Assembly: GCA_041558415.1 (NCBI GenBank)
Contig: JBFFEY010000026.1
Coordinates: 1 to 38,003 of the forward strand
DNA from: SG8-39 sp041558415
GTDB taxonomy: Bacteria > Pseudomonadota > Gammaproteobacteria > Burkholderiales > SG8-39
Length of the DNA stretch: 38,003 nucleotides
Direction of reading: 5' to 3'
In this document: one piece after another, positions 7,820-16,303 of the stretch
Layout of the letters: each line of letters starts with the position of its first letter
How positions within the stretch are numbered: position 1 is the first letter of the stretch
Notes under the pieces: generated by a model
The model's input: only the letters and a program-made list of their open reading frames with translations
The model's database searches: none
Told to the model about the DNA's origin: nothing
Program-made: the position numbers and the translations under genes

Positions 7820-8686
7820 ATGGAAATTTTCGACATCTTCCTGCTCGAGGCGATTCTCAACGGAATCCTGCTCGGCGGCATCCTCGCCCTGCTCGCGCTC
7901 GGTTTGAATCTCATCTTTGGCGTCATCGACGTAGTCTGGATCTGTTATGCCGAGATGATCATGATCGGCATGTACGCCATCTACTACCTGCACAATGTCT
8001 ATGGCTGGCCGCTGTGGCTGGCTTTCGTCGTCGCTGTCGCCGTGGTGGCGGTGATGGGCGCGGCGCTGCACCACTTCGTCCTGCGTCCGGTCCTCGCCGC
8101 CGAGCCGATCAACCAGCTGCTGGTGACCGGCGGCGTGCTCTTCTTTCTGCAGGCGGTGGCGACGCTCGTCTTCGGCGTCGAGTTCAGGAACGTCGGCATC
8201 CGCCTGCCACAGCTCGCCGTGGGCGATATGTACCTCAGCCTGGCGCGGCTGATCGCCTTTCTCGTCGCGCTGGCCGGCATGATCGGCATGTACCTGTTCC
8301 TCACCCGCAGCTACCTCGGCACGGCGATCCGCGCGATTTCGCAGGACCGCGCGATCATGCCGCTCATGGGGGTGAGCCCCAACCGCATCTTCATCATCAC
8401 CTCGGCGCTCGGCGGTGCGCTCGCCGGGCTCGCCGCCTGCCTGCTGGTGCTGCAGTACGACATCCATCCCGCCATCGGCCTGTCGTTCGGGCCGATCACC
8501 TTCATGATCTGCGTCATGGGCGGGCTGGGTAACATGATCGGCGGCTTCATTGCCGCTTTCGTCTTCGCGCAGTTCATCTCGGTGGGCGGTTTCTTCCTGC
8601 ACATCGAGTGGGGCTACGTGATCGCCTTCATGTTCTTCATCGGCATGATGTTCTGGCGTCCCCAGGGCATCCTCGGCGGAAAGTGA
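7820..8686 (+). CDS. Branched-chain amino acid ABC transporter permease (LivH-like)
   Basis: A 288-residue hydrophobic inner-membrane protein with about eight predicted membrane segments. Near the start it has the LivH-typical GILLGGILALLALGLNLIFG. The cytoplasmic coupling region is YLGTAIRAISQDRAIMPLMG, contacting the ATPase. The C-terminus ends FWRPQGILG, also characteristic. It lies between the LivF-like ATPase and the LivM-like permease. It forms half of the membrane channel of the HAAT importer. Confidence 0.92.
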   Translation: MEIFDIFLLEAILNGILLGGILALLALGLNLIFGVIDVVWICYAEMIMIGMYAIYYLHNVYGWPLWLAFVVAVAVVAVMGAALHHFVLRPVLAAEPINQLLVTGGVLFFLQAVATLVFGVEFRNVGIRLPQLAVGDMYLSLARLIAFLVALAGMIGMYLFLTRSYLGTAIRAISQDRAIMPLMGVSPNRIFIITSALGGALAGLAACLLVLQYDIHPAIGLSFGPITFMICVMGGLGNMIGGFIAAFVFAQFISVGGFFLHIEWGYVIAFMFFIGMMFWRPQGILGGK

Positions 8687-8697
8687 CGGGTGGCGCC

Positions 8698-9684
8698 ATG
8701 AAGTGGATCGCGCTCGCGGTTCTCGCAGCCGCCCCGCTCGTGGGGATGGGCAACTATCCGCTGCACCTGCTGATCACCTGCCTGCTGTGGGGCTTCGTCT
8801 ACACCAGTTGGGCGATCATGGGGCGCCTCGGCATGGTGAGCCTCGGCCACGGCGCCTTTCTCGGCATCGGCGCCTACGTGGTGGTGATGCTGTGGAACCA
8901 CGTCGGTCTCACGCCCTGGCTGGGCATCCCGGTCGCGCTGCTTCTGGCGGCCGTGGTGGCGGTGCTGATCGGCTACCCCTGCTTCCGCTTCAAGATCGTC
9001 GGCCACTACTTCGCACTGGTGACGCTGGCGCTGACCGAGGTCGCGCGCCTGGTGATCGTGGCCTTGCGCGATCAGACCGGCGGCTCGCTCGGCGCGACGC
9101 CGAAGACGGCGCTTACCGAAAGCGCCTGGTCGATCGGCGCGCTGCAGTTCTCCTCCAAGCTCGTCTGGTTCTACATCATTCTCGTCGCCTGGCTGGCCGG
9201 GCTCTGGATCTGGGGACGCGTCGACCGCTCGATGACCCGGCTCGCGCTCGAGGCGATCAGTCAGGAGGAGGACGCCGCCGCATCGGTGGGCATGAACGTC
9301 ACCCGGCTCAAGCTCGGCGTCACGCTCATTTCCGCCCTGATGACCTGCTTCGGCGGCGTGCTCTACGCGCAATACCAGCTATACGTGAACCCGGAGACGG
9401 TGTCCGGCATCGGCATCAGTCTGCAGATCGTGTTCGGCGCGATCGTCGGCGGCATGTTCGTGCGGCTCGGCCCGACGGTGGGCGCGGCGATCACGCTGCT
9501 GCTCGCCGAAGTGCTGCGCCTCGCGATTGGCCATGACGTGCACGGCCTCGATACGACGATCTACGGCCTGATGCTGGTGCTGTTCATCATCTTCATGCCC
9601 AAAGGCATTCTCGGCGCGATCCTCGAGGCACTCGAGAAGCGGCGCACAGCGAAGACGGACGCGACGGCCAGAGCGGCGGCCTGA
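8698..9684 (+). CDS. Branched-chain amino acid ABC transporter permease (LivM-like)
   Basis: A 328-residue hydrophobic permease, second half of the importer channel. ATG 8698 is chosen because the protein then begins with a membrane segment and keeps the LivM landmarks: GRLGMVSLGHGAFLGIGAYV, PCFRFKIVGHYFALVTLAL, and the coupling loop EAISQEEDAAASVGMNVTRL. The C-terminus FMPKGILG is family typical. It begins 11 nt after the LivH-like stop. It is the last transporter gene; 39 nt separate it from the FAD oxidoreductase, so transcription may continue. Confidence 0.92.
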   Translation: MKWIALAVLAAAPLVGMGNYPLHLLITCLLWGFVYTSWAIMGRLGMVSLGHGAFLGIGAYVVVMLWNHVGLTPWLGIPVALLLAAVVAVLIGYPCFRFKIVGHYFALVTLALTEVARLVIVALRDQTGGSLGATPKTALTESAWSIGALQFSSKLVWFYIILVAWLAGLWIWGRVDRSMTRLALEAISQEEDAAASVGMNVTRLKLGVTLISALMTCFGGVLYAQYQLYVNPETVSGIGISLQIVFGAIVGGMFVRLGPTVGAAITLLLAEVLRLAIGHDVHGLDTTIYGLMLVLFIIFMPKGILGAILEALEKRRTAKTDATARAAA

Positions 9685-9723
9685 GCTTTACAGCGCCCGC
9701 GCCCTAGGCAACACTGCGCGCCC

Positions 9724-10992
9724 ATGCCCGACGACATCTTTCAGCGCTCGCTGTGGTACGCAACGGCGCCGCCGGCGCCCGAGACGGCGCCGCTCGCCGG
9801 CGCGCTGAAGGCCGACGTGGTGGTGATCGGCGCGGGCTACACGGGGCTGTCCTGCGCGCTGCATCTGGCCGAGGCCGGTACGCAGGTGGTGGTCCTCGAG
9901 GCGGGCGAGATCGGCGAGGGCGCCTCGGGCCGCAACAACGGCCAAGTAATCCCCACGCTGTCGCGTGCCGAGCCGGGCGAGCTCGACGAAGGCTTCGCCA
10001 AGCTGGTGTGCGATTCGGCGTCGTTCACCTTCGATCTGATCCGTAGTCGCGGCATGCAGTGCGAGGCGGTGCAGAACGGCTGGGTGCAGCCGGCGCACAC
10101 GCCCGGGCGTCTGCGCTTCACCGAGCGGCGCGCGCGCGAATGGGGGCTGCTTGGCGCCCCGGTCGAGATGCTCGACCGCGATGGCATCGAGCGCGTCACC
10201 GGATCGCGCTTCTGGCACGGCGGCTGGGTGAACAAGACCGGCGGCAAGCTCAATCCGCTCGCCTACTGCCGCGAGCTGGCGCGCTGCGCCATCGCCGCCG
10301 GCGTCGTGGTGCACACGCAGAGCCGTGCCGCGCACATCGAGCGCGCCGGGCTGCGCTGGCGCGTGCTGTGCGAAAACGGCAGCGTGACCGCGGAGCGGGT
10401 GGTCGTCGCGACGCATGCCACGACGCCGCGCGGCCTGTGGCCGGGTCTGGCGCAGAGCGTTTTCCCGGTGCGCAGCTACCAGATGGCGACCGCGCCAATC
10501 CCGCCAGAGCAGCGCGAGACGGTGCTGCCCTTCGATCACGCCTGCTCGGACACGCAGGGCGACCTGCATTTTTTTCGCTGGGACGCCAACGGGCGCCTTG
10601 TCACCGGCGGCGCGCTCGCCGTCGGCTGGGACTGGGAAGCACGGCAGCGCGAGCGCATCGGGCGGCGCGTGTCGGCGGTGTTTCCGAGAATCGGCGTGCC
10701 GGTGTTCGACTACCTCTGGTACGGCCACGTGGGCATCACGCTCGATCGCAAGCCGCACGTGCATGAGCTGGGACCCGGCGTGCTCGCCTGGCTCGGCTGC
10801 AACGGCCGTGGTGTCGGCCTCGCTGGCGCCATCGGTGCGCAATTCGCGCGCGCCTGCCTCGGCACGCCGCTCGCCGAGCTGCCGCTGCCGGTTACGCCGC
10901 TCGCGCCGGCGCCCGGGCACGCGCTCGCCAAGCACTTCAGAGGTTTCGGTATCCTGTACTACCGTTACCGCGATTCGCAGGAGATGGGGTGA
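9724..10992 (+). CDS. FAD-dependent oxidoreductase (DAO / gamma-glutamylputrescine oxidase-like)
   Basis: A 422-residue flavoprotein of the D-amino-acid-oxidase superfamily. The FAD fold is DVVVIGAGYTGLSCALHLAE (GxGxxG at residues 36-41), followed by EAGEIGEGASGRNNGQV, the arrangement seen in PuuB-like amine oxidases. The C-terminal GCNGRGVGLAGAIG is the second FAD contact. Such enzymes oxidise secondary amines or N-substituted amino acids to imines with FAD. It follows the importer and overlaps the next small gene by 4 nt. The substrate is unknown; an amine or amino acid taken up by the upstream transporter is a reasonable guess. Confidence 0.88.
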   Translation: MPDDIFQRSLWYATAPPAPETAPLAGALKADVVVIGAGYTGLSCALHLAEAGTQVVVLEAGEIGEGASGRNNGQVIPTLSRAEPGELDEGFAKLVCDSASFTFDLIRSRGMQCEAVQNGWVQPAHTPGRLRFTERRAREWGLLGAPVEMLDRDGIERVTGSRFWHGGWVNKTGGKLNPLAYCRELARCAIAAGVVVHTQSRAAHIERAGLRWRVLCENGSVTAERVVVATHATTPRGLWPGLAQSVFPVRSYQMATAPIPPEQRETVLPFDHACSDTQGDLHFFRWDANGRLVTGGALAVGWDWEARQRERIGRRVSAVFPRIGVPVFDYLWYGHVGITLDRKPHVHELGPGVLAWLGCNGRGVGLAGAIGAQFARACLGTPLAELPLPVTPLAPAPGHALAKHFRGFGILYYRYRDSQEMG

Positions 10993-11405
10993 AGCCGCTC
11001 GATTTCCCCGCTGTGCGGCAGCGGCCGGAGGTGGCCGGCCATGCCGGCGAGGTCGTCATCAATGGCAGGCGGGTGCGCGTCGAGTGGACCGCGCGCGCCG
11101 AGGCAGCCTTGCGCGCGCGCACGCGTCCGCTGATCGTCGAGCTCGAGCTGTACTTCTCCTGCCTGGTGAAGAAATTCGTGCACCTGCGGGAGGATGCGGG
11201 CGGGCATGCGCTCGCCTGGGTCGACGAGCGGCTGGCGCTTTATTTCCGGCCGGTCACCTCGACGAGCTGCGCGCCGCAGACCGCGGAGCGCCTCGGCCGC
11301 CAGCCGGAAGTCGAGATCGACACGCCCGCGACGCGTCGCATGGCGCCGAAACGCGTGCGGCTCGACTTCCGCGACGGCGCCTGGAACGGCAGCTTCTGGC
11401 TCTGA
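10989..11405 (+). CDS. Hypothetical protein, 138 aa
   Basis: A 138-residue soluble protein starting at GTG 10989, overlapping the oxidoreductase stop as GTGA. I do not recognise the family. It is rich in Arg, Glu and Ala, with a central segment LIVELELYFSCLVKKFVHLRE containing one Cys and a later SCAPQ Cys. There is no signal peptide or membrane segment. Its codon use matches the neighbours and the overlap supports real translation. It may be a conserved proteobacterial protein of unknown function. Confidence 0.7.
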   Translation: MKPLDFPAVRQRPEVAGHAGEVVINGRRVRVEWTARAEAALRARTRPLIVELELYFSCLVKKFVHLREDAGGHALAWVDERLALYFRPVTSTSCAPQTAERLGRQPEVEIDTPATRRMAPKRVRLDFRDGAWNGSFWL

Positions 11406-11426
11406 GGCCGCGCGCAGCGCTGTCGC

Positions 11427-11432
11427 TATAAT
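11427..11432 (+). promoter_or_regulatory. Perfect -10 hexamer just before the DUF3301 gene
   Basis: TATAAT at 11427-11432 is a perfect sigma-70 -10 element in a very GC-rich context. No good -35 is present. Initiation 6-8 nt downstream would leave only about 4-6 nt before ATG 11444, and no Shine-Dalgarno is visible, so a near-leaderless transcript is possible. Confidence 0.4.
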
Positions 11433-11443
11433 GGCGCGGCACC

Positions 11444-11752
11444 ATGTGGGATGTCGCTGCCCTCTTCGCGGTCGCCGCTGGCGTGCTGTTCTGGGTCGAT
11501 ACCCTGCGCGCGCGGGAGCGCGCGGTGGCGGCCGGGCGTGCGGCCTGCAGGCGTTACGGCGTGCAGCTGCTCGACGACACCGTCGCGTTCGCGAAGCTGC
11601 GCCTGGCGCGCGACGCTGACGGCCGCCTCAGGCTGCGCCGCACCTATGACTTCGAATTTTCCGACACCGGCAACAATCGCCGCCGCGGGGCGATCGTGAT
11701 GCTCGGCGGCGTACTCGCCGACCTGCAGCTCGAGCCCTATCCGCTGCAATGA
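11444..11752 (+). CDS. DUF3301 domain-containing membrane-anchored protein
   Basis: A 102-residue protein with one N-terminal membrane segment (VAALFAVAAGVLFWVDTL) followed by a soluble domain. The DUF3301 pattern is recognisable in VQLLDDTVAFAKLRLARD and RRTYDFEFSDTGNNRRRG, ending with a glycine-rich IVMLGG. Function is unknown in this family, which I recall mainly from beta- and gammaproteobacteria. Its stop overlaps the ferredoxin reductase start by 4 nt. Confidence 0.82.
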   Translation: MWDVAALFAVAAGVLFWVDTLRARERAVAAGRAACRRYGVQLLDDTVAFAKLRLARDADGRLRLRRTYDFEFSDTGNNRRRGAIVMLGGVLADLQLEPYPLQ

Positions 11753-12528
11753 GCGCGTCGAGCAACGCCGCGACGAGGCCCGCGGGCGGGCGCTGGCTCG
11801 AGGGGCGCGTGCTGGAGAACCGGCACTGGACGGCAGCGCTCTTCTCGCTGCGCGTCGAGGCGCCGCGCCTGCCTTTCGAGGCGGGACAGTTCGTCAGGAT
11901 CGCCCTCGACGTCGACGGCGAGCGCGTGGCGCGGCCGTTTTCCTTCGTCAACGCGCCCGAGGAGGCGGTGCTCGAGTTCTACGGCGTCGTCGTGCCCGAG
12001 GGGCCGCTTTCGCCGCGGCTGGCGCGCCTCGGCGTGGGCGACACGCTGTACATCGCGCCCAACCCTTCCGGCTTTCTCGTGCTCTCCGAGGTGCCGGATG
12101 CCGAGACGCTGTGGCTGATGTCGACCGGCACCGGCGTCGCGCCGTTCCTCTCGATCCTGGCGGGCGACACGCTGTGGCAGCGCTACGCGAGCGTGGTGCT
12201 GGTGCACGCCGTGCGGCGCGCCGAGGAACTGACCTACCGCGCGCGGCTCGAGGCGCTGCGCGCGCGCTGGGGCGAGCGCCTGCGGGTGGTCAGCATGGTG
12301 AGCCGCGAGGCGGTGCCGGAGGCCCTCGCCGGGCGGATTCCCGCGGCCATCGGCGACGGGCGCCTGGCCGCGGCTGCCGGTCGGCCGCTGTCGGTCGACG
12401 CGTCGCAGGTGATGCTGTGCGGCAACCCGGACATGATTCGCGACGCCACCGAGGCGCTCAAGGCGCTCGGCATGCGCAAGCACCGGCGCCGCAGCCCCGG
12501 CCAGATCACCGCGGAGACTTTCTGGTGA
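11749..12528 (+). CDS. fpr: Ferredoxin--NADP(+) reductase
   Basis: A 259-residue Fpr-type flavoprotein. The FAD-binding RPFS is at residues 62-65, the NADP-binding GTGVAPF at 127-133, and the C-terminus carries GNPDMIRDATEALKALGM then RRRSPGQITAETFW, typical of the bacterial Fpr subfamily with a terminal aromatic residue. It moves electrons between NADPH and ferredoxin or flavodoxin and is often part of oxidative-stress responses. ATG 11749 overlaps the previous stop, and its own stop overlaps the lipoprotein GTG. The ferredoxin-like and Rieske domains encoded at 25236-26639 are conceivable partners, but this is speculation. Confidence 0.93.
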   Translation: MSASSNAATRPAGGRWLEGRVLENRHWTAALFSLRVEAPRLPFEAGQFVRIALDVDGERVARPFSFVNAPEEAVLEFYGVVVPEGPLSPRLARLGVGDTLYIAPNPSGFLVLSEVPDAETLWLMSTGTGVAPFLSILAGDTLWQRYASVVLVHAVRRAEELTYRARLEALRARWGERLRVVSMVSREAVPEALAGRIPAAIGDGRLAAAAGRPLSVDASQVMLCGNPDMIRDATEALKALGMRKHRRRSPGQITAETFW

Positions 12529-13394
12529 CGCGCACGCATGGCAGGCTGCGTGCCGCGCCCCCTGTGTTTCTGCTGCTCGCGCTCGCCGCCTGCAGCGCGA
12601 CGCAGATGGTGTACGACAACGGCGCGACGCTGCTGCGCTGGCGTGCGACCAGCTATCTCGACGTACATGGCGCGCAGGCGCAGGAGCTCGATCGGCGTAT
12701 CGAGCGCTTCCTCGCCTGGCACCGGACGACGGCGCTGCCGCAGTACGCCGCGCTGGCCGAGGCCTGCGCGCGTCGCATCGAGCGCGGCCTGACGCGGGCC
12801 GACCTCGAGTGGGGGTACCATGCGCTGCGCGCGCAGCTGGGCGAGGGGCTGCGGGCGGCGGCGCGCGAGGTCGCGCCGATGCTGGATACCCTGACGCCCG
12901 CGCAGATCGCCCATCTAGGGCAGCGCATCGAGGAAGACAACGAAAAGTTCGCGCAAGAGCAGCTCGATGGAGACGAGGTCACCCGCCGCAAGCGCCGCAT
13001 GGAGCGCAACGTGACGCGGCTCGAGGAATGGATGGGCACGCTTAGCACGCAGCAGCGCGCGGCAGTGCAGCGCTACAGCGAAACCGCGCCGCTCATCGGC
13101 GCACTGCGCGCGCAGGATCGGCGCCGGCGCCAGGCCGAGCTGCTCGATATTCTGCGCACGCGCACGGCGCAGCGCCGCCTGGCCGACTGGGCGGCCGGCT
13201 GGGACCAGGGCCGCACGCCCGCCTACGCGCGGGCCGCGCGCGCCAGCCTCGAGGCCTATTTCGACATGCTGCTGGCGCTCGAGCGCACGCTGAGCGGCGA
13301 GCAGCGCGCTGCGACGGTCGCGCGCTTCCGCCGCTTCGCGCAGGATTTCCAGCAGCTGGCGCAGGCCCCGGGCGGGGGCGAACTCGGGCGATGA
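12525..13394 (+). CDS. DUF6279 family lipoprotein
   Basis: A 289-residue predicted lipoprotein from GTG 12525 (GTGA overlap with fpr). The signal segment VFLLLALAACS contains a lipobox with the acylated Cys near residue 23. The rest is highly charged and helical, with the Asn-Trp/Arg-rich features of DUF6279: TQMVYDNGATLLRWRATSYL near the lipid anchor and repeated heptad-like stretches. It is probably attached to the outer membrane facing the periplasm. Function is unknown. Its stop overlaps the diguanylate cyclase start by 4 nt. Confidence 0.8.
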   Translation: MTRTHGRLRAAPPVFLLLALAACSATQMVYDNGATLLRWRATSYLDVHGAQAQELDRRIERFLAWHRTTALPQYAALAEACARRIERGLTRADLEWGYHALRAQLGEGLRAAAREVAPMLDTLTPAQIAHLGQRIEEDNEKFAQEQLDGDEVTRRKRRMERNVTRLEEWMGTLSTQQRAAVQRYSETAPLIGALRAQDRRRRQAELLDILRTRTAQRRLADWAAGWDQGRTPAYARAARASLEAYFDMLLALERTLSGEQRAATVARFRRFAQDFQQLAQAPGGGELGR

Positions 13395-16285
13395 ACGAAC
13401 CCACCCCCTACGCGGGCCGCACGCGCTACACGCACCTCGAATACGAGGCGGTGCTCGCCAACGCCTCGATCGGCATCGCCTTCACGCGCGAGCGAAAGTT
13501 CTTCCTCTGCAACCCGAAATTCGCGCAGATGTTCGGCTGGGCGGCCGACGAGCTGATCGGCCAGCCCGGCGAGGTGGTCTACACCTCGCACGACAGCTAC
13601 CAGGCGCTGGGCGACATCGCGATCCCGATCCTCGCGACGGGGCGCCAGCTGGACATCGAATGGGAAATGCGGCGCAAGGACGGCGCGACCTTCCTGTGCC
13701 GCATCATCGCCAACGCCATCGATCCGCAGAACACGCAGGCCGGCACCATCTGGATTGCCGAGGACGTCACCGAGCGCAAGCGGCTCGGCGACGAGGTCGA
13801 GCGGCGCCTCACCGAGCAGCGCCAGATTCTCGACAACGTCGCGATCGGCATCGTGTTCGTGCGCGATCGCGTCGTTGCGCGCTGCAACGCGAGCTTCGAG
13901 CGCCTGTTCGGCTATGTGCACGGCGAGCTCGACGGCCAGCCGATGCGCGTGCTCTACGCCGACGAGGCGTTCTACGAGCAGGTGCGCGCGGGTTATGCGC
14001 AGCTGGCCTCGGGCCGCACGTTTACCAGCGAAGGCCGCGCGCGGCGCAAGGACGGCAGCACCTTCATCGTGCGCATCGCCGGCAACGCGGCGGATCCGCT
14101 CGATCCGGGGCGCGGCACGGTGTGGATCGCCGAGGACGTCACCGAGCGGCGGCGCACCGAGGACGTGCTGCAGCAGGTGCTTGCCGAACAGCAGGCGCTG
14201 CTCAACAACGTCGTGATGGGCATCGCCTTCATCCGCGACCGCCGCATCCAGCGCTGCAACCGGCGCTACGAGGAGATGTTCGGCCATCCGCCGGGCGGCG
14301 TGCTCAACCTCGACACACGCTTCATGTTCTTCACCGAGGCGGAGTTCGCCGAGGCGGCGAAGCCCTACGCCGACCTCAACCGCGGCGAGACCACCTCGCG
14401 CGAGCAATTCCTGCGCCGCGCCGACGGCTCCGGCTTCTGGTGCCGGCTGTGGGGGCGTGCGGTCGAACCCGGCAACCCGGACAAGGGCTACGTCTGGCTG
14501 TTCGAAGACATCTCCGCGCGGCGCGCGGCCGAGGAGCAGGTGCGCCGCGCGCTCGCCGAACAGGCGCTGATCCTCGACAATGCGACGGTCGGCATTTGCT
14601 TCGTGCGCGACAACGTGTTCCAGCGCTGCAACCCGCGCCTCGAGGAGATGTTCGCTTACGCCCCGGGCGAGATGGTCGGCCAGGGCACGCGCATTCTTGC
14701 GGCGGACGACGAAGCCTTCGCAGAGGTCAACGAGGCGGCGCTCGAGGCGCTCAGCGCCGGGCGGACCTTCGTCGATCAGCGCGAGCTGCAGCGCAAGGAC
14801 GGCAGCCGCTTCTGGTGCCGGCTCACGGTGCGCGCGATCGACCCCGACAAGCCGATCGAGGGCGCGATCTCGATCTTCGAGGACGTCACCGTCGAACGCG
14901 CCGAGCGCGAGGCGCTCGAGCGCGCGGTGGCCGAGCGTACGGCAGAGCTGAAGTCGGCGAACGAACGTCTCGAGGCGGAGATCGCCGAGCGCCGCCAGGC
15001 CGAGGCGCGTGCGCTGCACATCGCCGACCACGATTCGCTCACCGGGCTGCCCAACCGGCGCCTGCTCGAGGACCGCCTGACGCAGGCGCTCGCGCTCAGC
15101 AAGCGTAACCGCAAGCTGACCGCGACCATGTTCGTCGATCTCGACCGTTTCAAGACGATCAACGACACCCTCGGGCACGCGGTTGGCGACGTCGTCCTCA
15201 GGCAGGTGGCCGAACGGCTGGTCGGCCAGTTGCGTGTCGGCGATACCGTGTGCCGGGTCGGCGGCGACGAGTTCCTGGTCGTGCTGCCGGAAATCAAGCG
15301 CCCCGCGGATGCGGCGCATGTCGCGCGCAAGATGATCGAGAACCTGTCGGCGCCGATCCACGTCGACGGGCACGCGCTGAGCGTCACGCCGTCGATCGGC
15401 ATCGCGGTCTACCCGGACGACGGACGCGACGCCGAGGCGCTGATCCGCAATGCCGATGCGGCCATGTACCACGTCAAGGAGACCGGGCGCGCCAGCTACC
15501 AGTTCTTCACCGACCAGATGAACAAACTGGCGGCGGGCCGTCTGGCACTGGAAAACGAGCTGCGCCAGGCCTTCGAGGGCGGCGGGCTGCAGTTGCAGGC
15601 GCAGCCCGTGATCGAGCTCGCCACCGGTAACCCTGTCGGCCACCGCGTCGAGCCGCGCTGGCAGCATCCGAGCCGCGGGCTGCTGCAGGCGGGCGAGTTC
15701 GCCCAGCTCGCCGACGACACGGCGCTCGCGCCGCGCGTCGGCGAGTGGATCCTGCTCGAGGCCTGCCGCTGGGCCGCGGCACGCAGCGACGATGCGCTGC
15801 CGATTACGGTCCATCTCTCGGCGCGCCAGTTCAAGCAGCCGGCGCTGCTCGAGAGCGTCAAGGGCGCGCTGGCCGAGAGCGGGCTGCCGTCCGACCGGCT
15901 TGAGCTCGAGCTGAGCGAAACGTCCCTCATGCCGGATCCCGAGGCCGTGCTCGTCACCCTGCGCAAGCTCGAGGCGCTCGGCGCGGCCGTCTCCATCGGC
16001 GGCTTCGGCGCCGGGGCGTCGAGCTTGCCGATGCTGAAGCGCTATCCGGTGCGCCGGCTTAGCCTCGACGCGAACGTCGTCGCGCAGGTCGCGGCGAGCA
16101 CCGAGCAGGCCGCGGTCGCCGCAGCCGCGGTCGCGCTCGGGCATGCGCTCGGCCTGCGCGTCGTCGCCGTGCAGGTGGCGAGCGAGGCGCAGCGCGACGC
16201 ACTGCGCGCCGCCGGCTGCGACGAGATCAGCGGGCCGCTGGCGGGGGAGACGATCGACATCGAGGCGCAGCCGGCGGGAGGGTAG
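13391..16285 (+). CDS. Four-PAS diguanylate cyclase (GGDEF) with degenerate EAL domain
   Basis: A 964-residue cytoplasmic signalling protein. Four tandem PAS/PAC units lie at about 17-127, 140-253, 265-375 and 388-500, each with a CN-x-x-(F/Y/L)-x-x-(M/L)-F core. A coiled segment (501-545) leads to the GGDEF domain (about 546-715), with active-site GGDEF at 624-628 and an intact inhibitory site RVGD at 615-618. The C-terminal EAL-like domain (about 730-955) is broken at key residues: the EAL triplet is RVE (752-754) and DDFGTGYSSL is GGFGAGASSL (870-879). It should therefore make c-di-GMP but not degrade it. No membrane segments are seen, so the PAS units probably sense a cytosolic signal. 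It ends a chain of 4-nt overlaps beginning at 11444. Confidence 0.92.
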   Translation: MNEPTPYAGRTRYTHLEYEAVLANASIGIAFTRERKFFLCNPKFAQMFGWAADELIGQPGEVVYTSHDSYQALGDIAIPILATGRQLDIEWEMRRKDGATFLCRIIANAIDPQNTQAGTIWIAEDVTERKRLGDEVERRLTEQRQILDNVAIGIVFVRDRVVARCNASFERLFGYVHGELDGQPMRVLYADEAFYEQVRAGYAQLASGRTFTSEGRARRKDGSTFIVRIAGNAADPLDPGRGTVWIAEDVTERRRTEDVLQQVLAEQQALLNNVVMGIAFIRDRRIQRCNRRYEEMFGHPPGGVLNLDTRFMFFTEAEFAEAAKPYADLNRGETTSREQFLRRADGSGFWCRLWGRAVEPGNPDKGYVWLFEDISARRAAEEQVRRALAEQALILDNATVGICFVRDNVFQRCNPRLEEMFAYAPGEMVGQGTRILAADDEAFAEVNEAALEALSAGRTFVDQRELQRKDGSRFWCRLTVRAIDPDKPIEGAISIFEDVTVERAEREALERAVAERTAELKSANERLEAEIAERRQAEARALHIADHDSLTGLPNRRLLEDRLTQALALSKRNRKLTATMFVDLDRFKTINDTLGHAVGDVVLRQVAERLVGQLRVGDTVCRVGGDEFLVVLPEIKRPADAAHVARKMIENLSAPIHVDGHALSVTPSIGIAVYPDDGRDAEALIRNADAAMYHVKETGRASYQFFTDQMNKLAAGRLALENELRQAFEGGGLQLQAQPVIELATGNPVGHRVEPRWQHPSRGLLQAGEFAQLADDTALAPRVGEWILLEACRWAAARSDDALPITVHLSARQFKQPALLESVKGALAESGLPSDRLELELSETSLMPDPEAVLVTLRKLEALGAAVSIGGFGAGASSLPMLKRYPVRRLSLDANVVAQVAASTEQAAVAAAAVALGHALGLRVVAVQVASEAQRDALRAAGCDEISGPLAGETIDIEAQPAGG

Positions 16286-16287
16286 AT

Positions 16288-16302
16288 CGGGGTCTGACCC
16301 CG
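16288..16302. terminator. GGGGTCTGACCCC palindrome between convergent genes
   Basis: CGGGGTC (16288-16294) and GACCCCG (16296-16302) form a perfect 7-bp inverted repeat around one T, exactly between the stop codons of the convergent diguanylate cyclase and TPR genes. No T-run is present. It could act as a bidirectional transcription barrier. The GGGGTC(A/T)GACCCC sequence also resembles short palindromic repeats scattered in some proteobacterial genomes. Confidence 0.4.
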
Positions 16303-16303
16303 T

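Noticed and set aside
13391..14900. Possible tandem DNA repeat element in the four PAS-coding segments
   Set aside because: The similarity follows the protein repeat units in frame, so it is explained by PAS domain duplication rather than a mobile or CRISPR-like repeat.
13256..16144. 962-codon minus-strand open frame opposite the PAS-GGDEF gene
   Set aside because: Mirror of the repetitive PAS coding sequence; no domain signature, while the plus strand is unambiguous.
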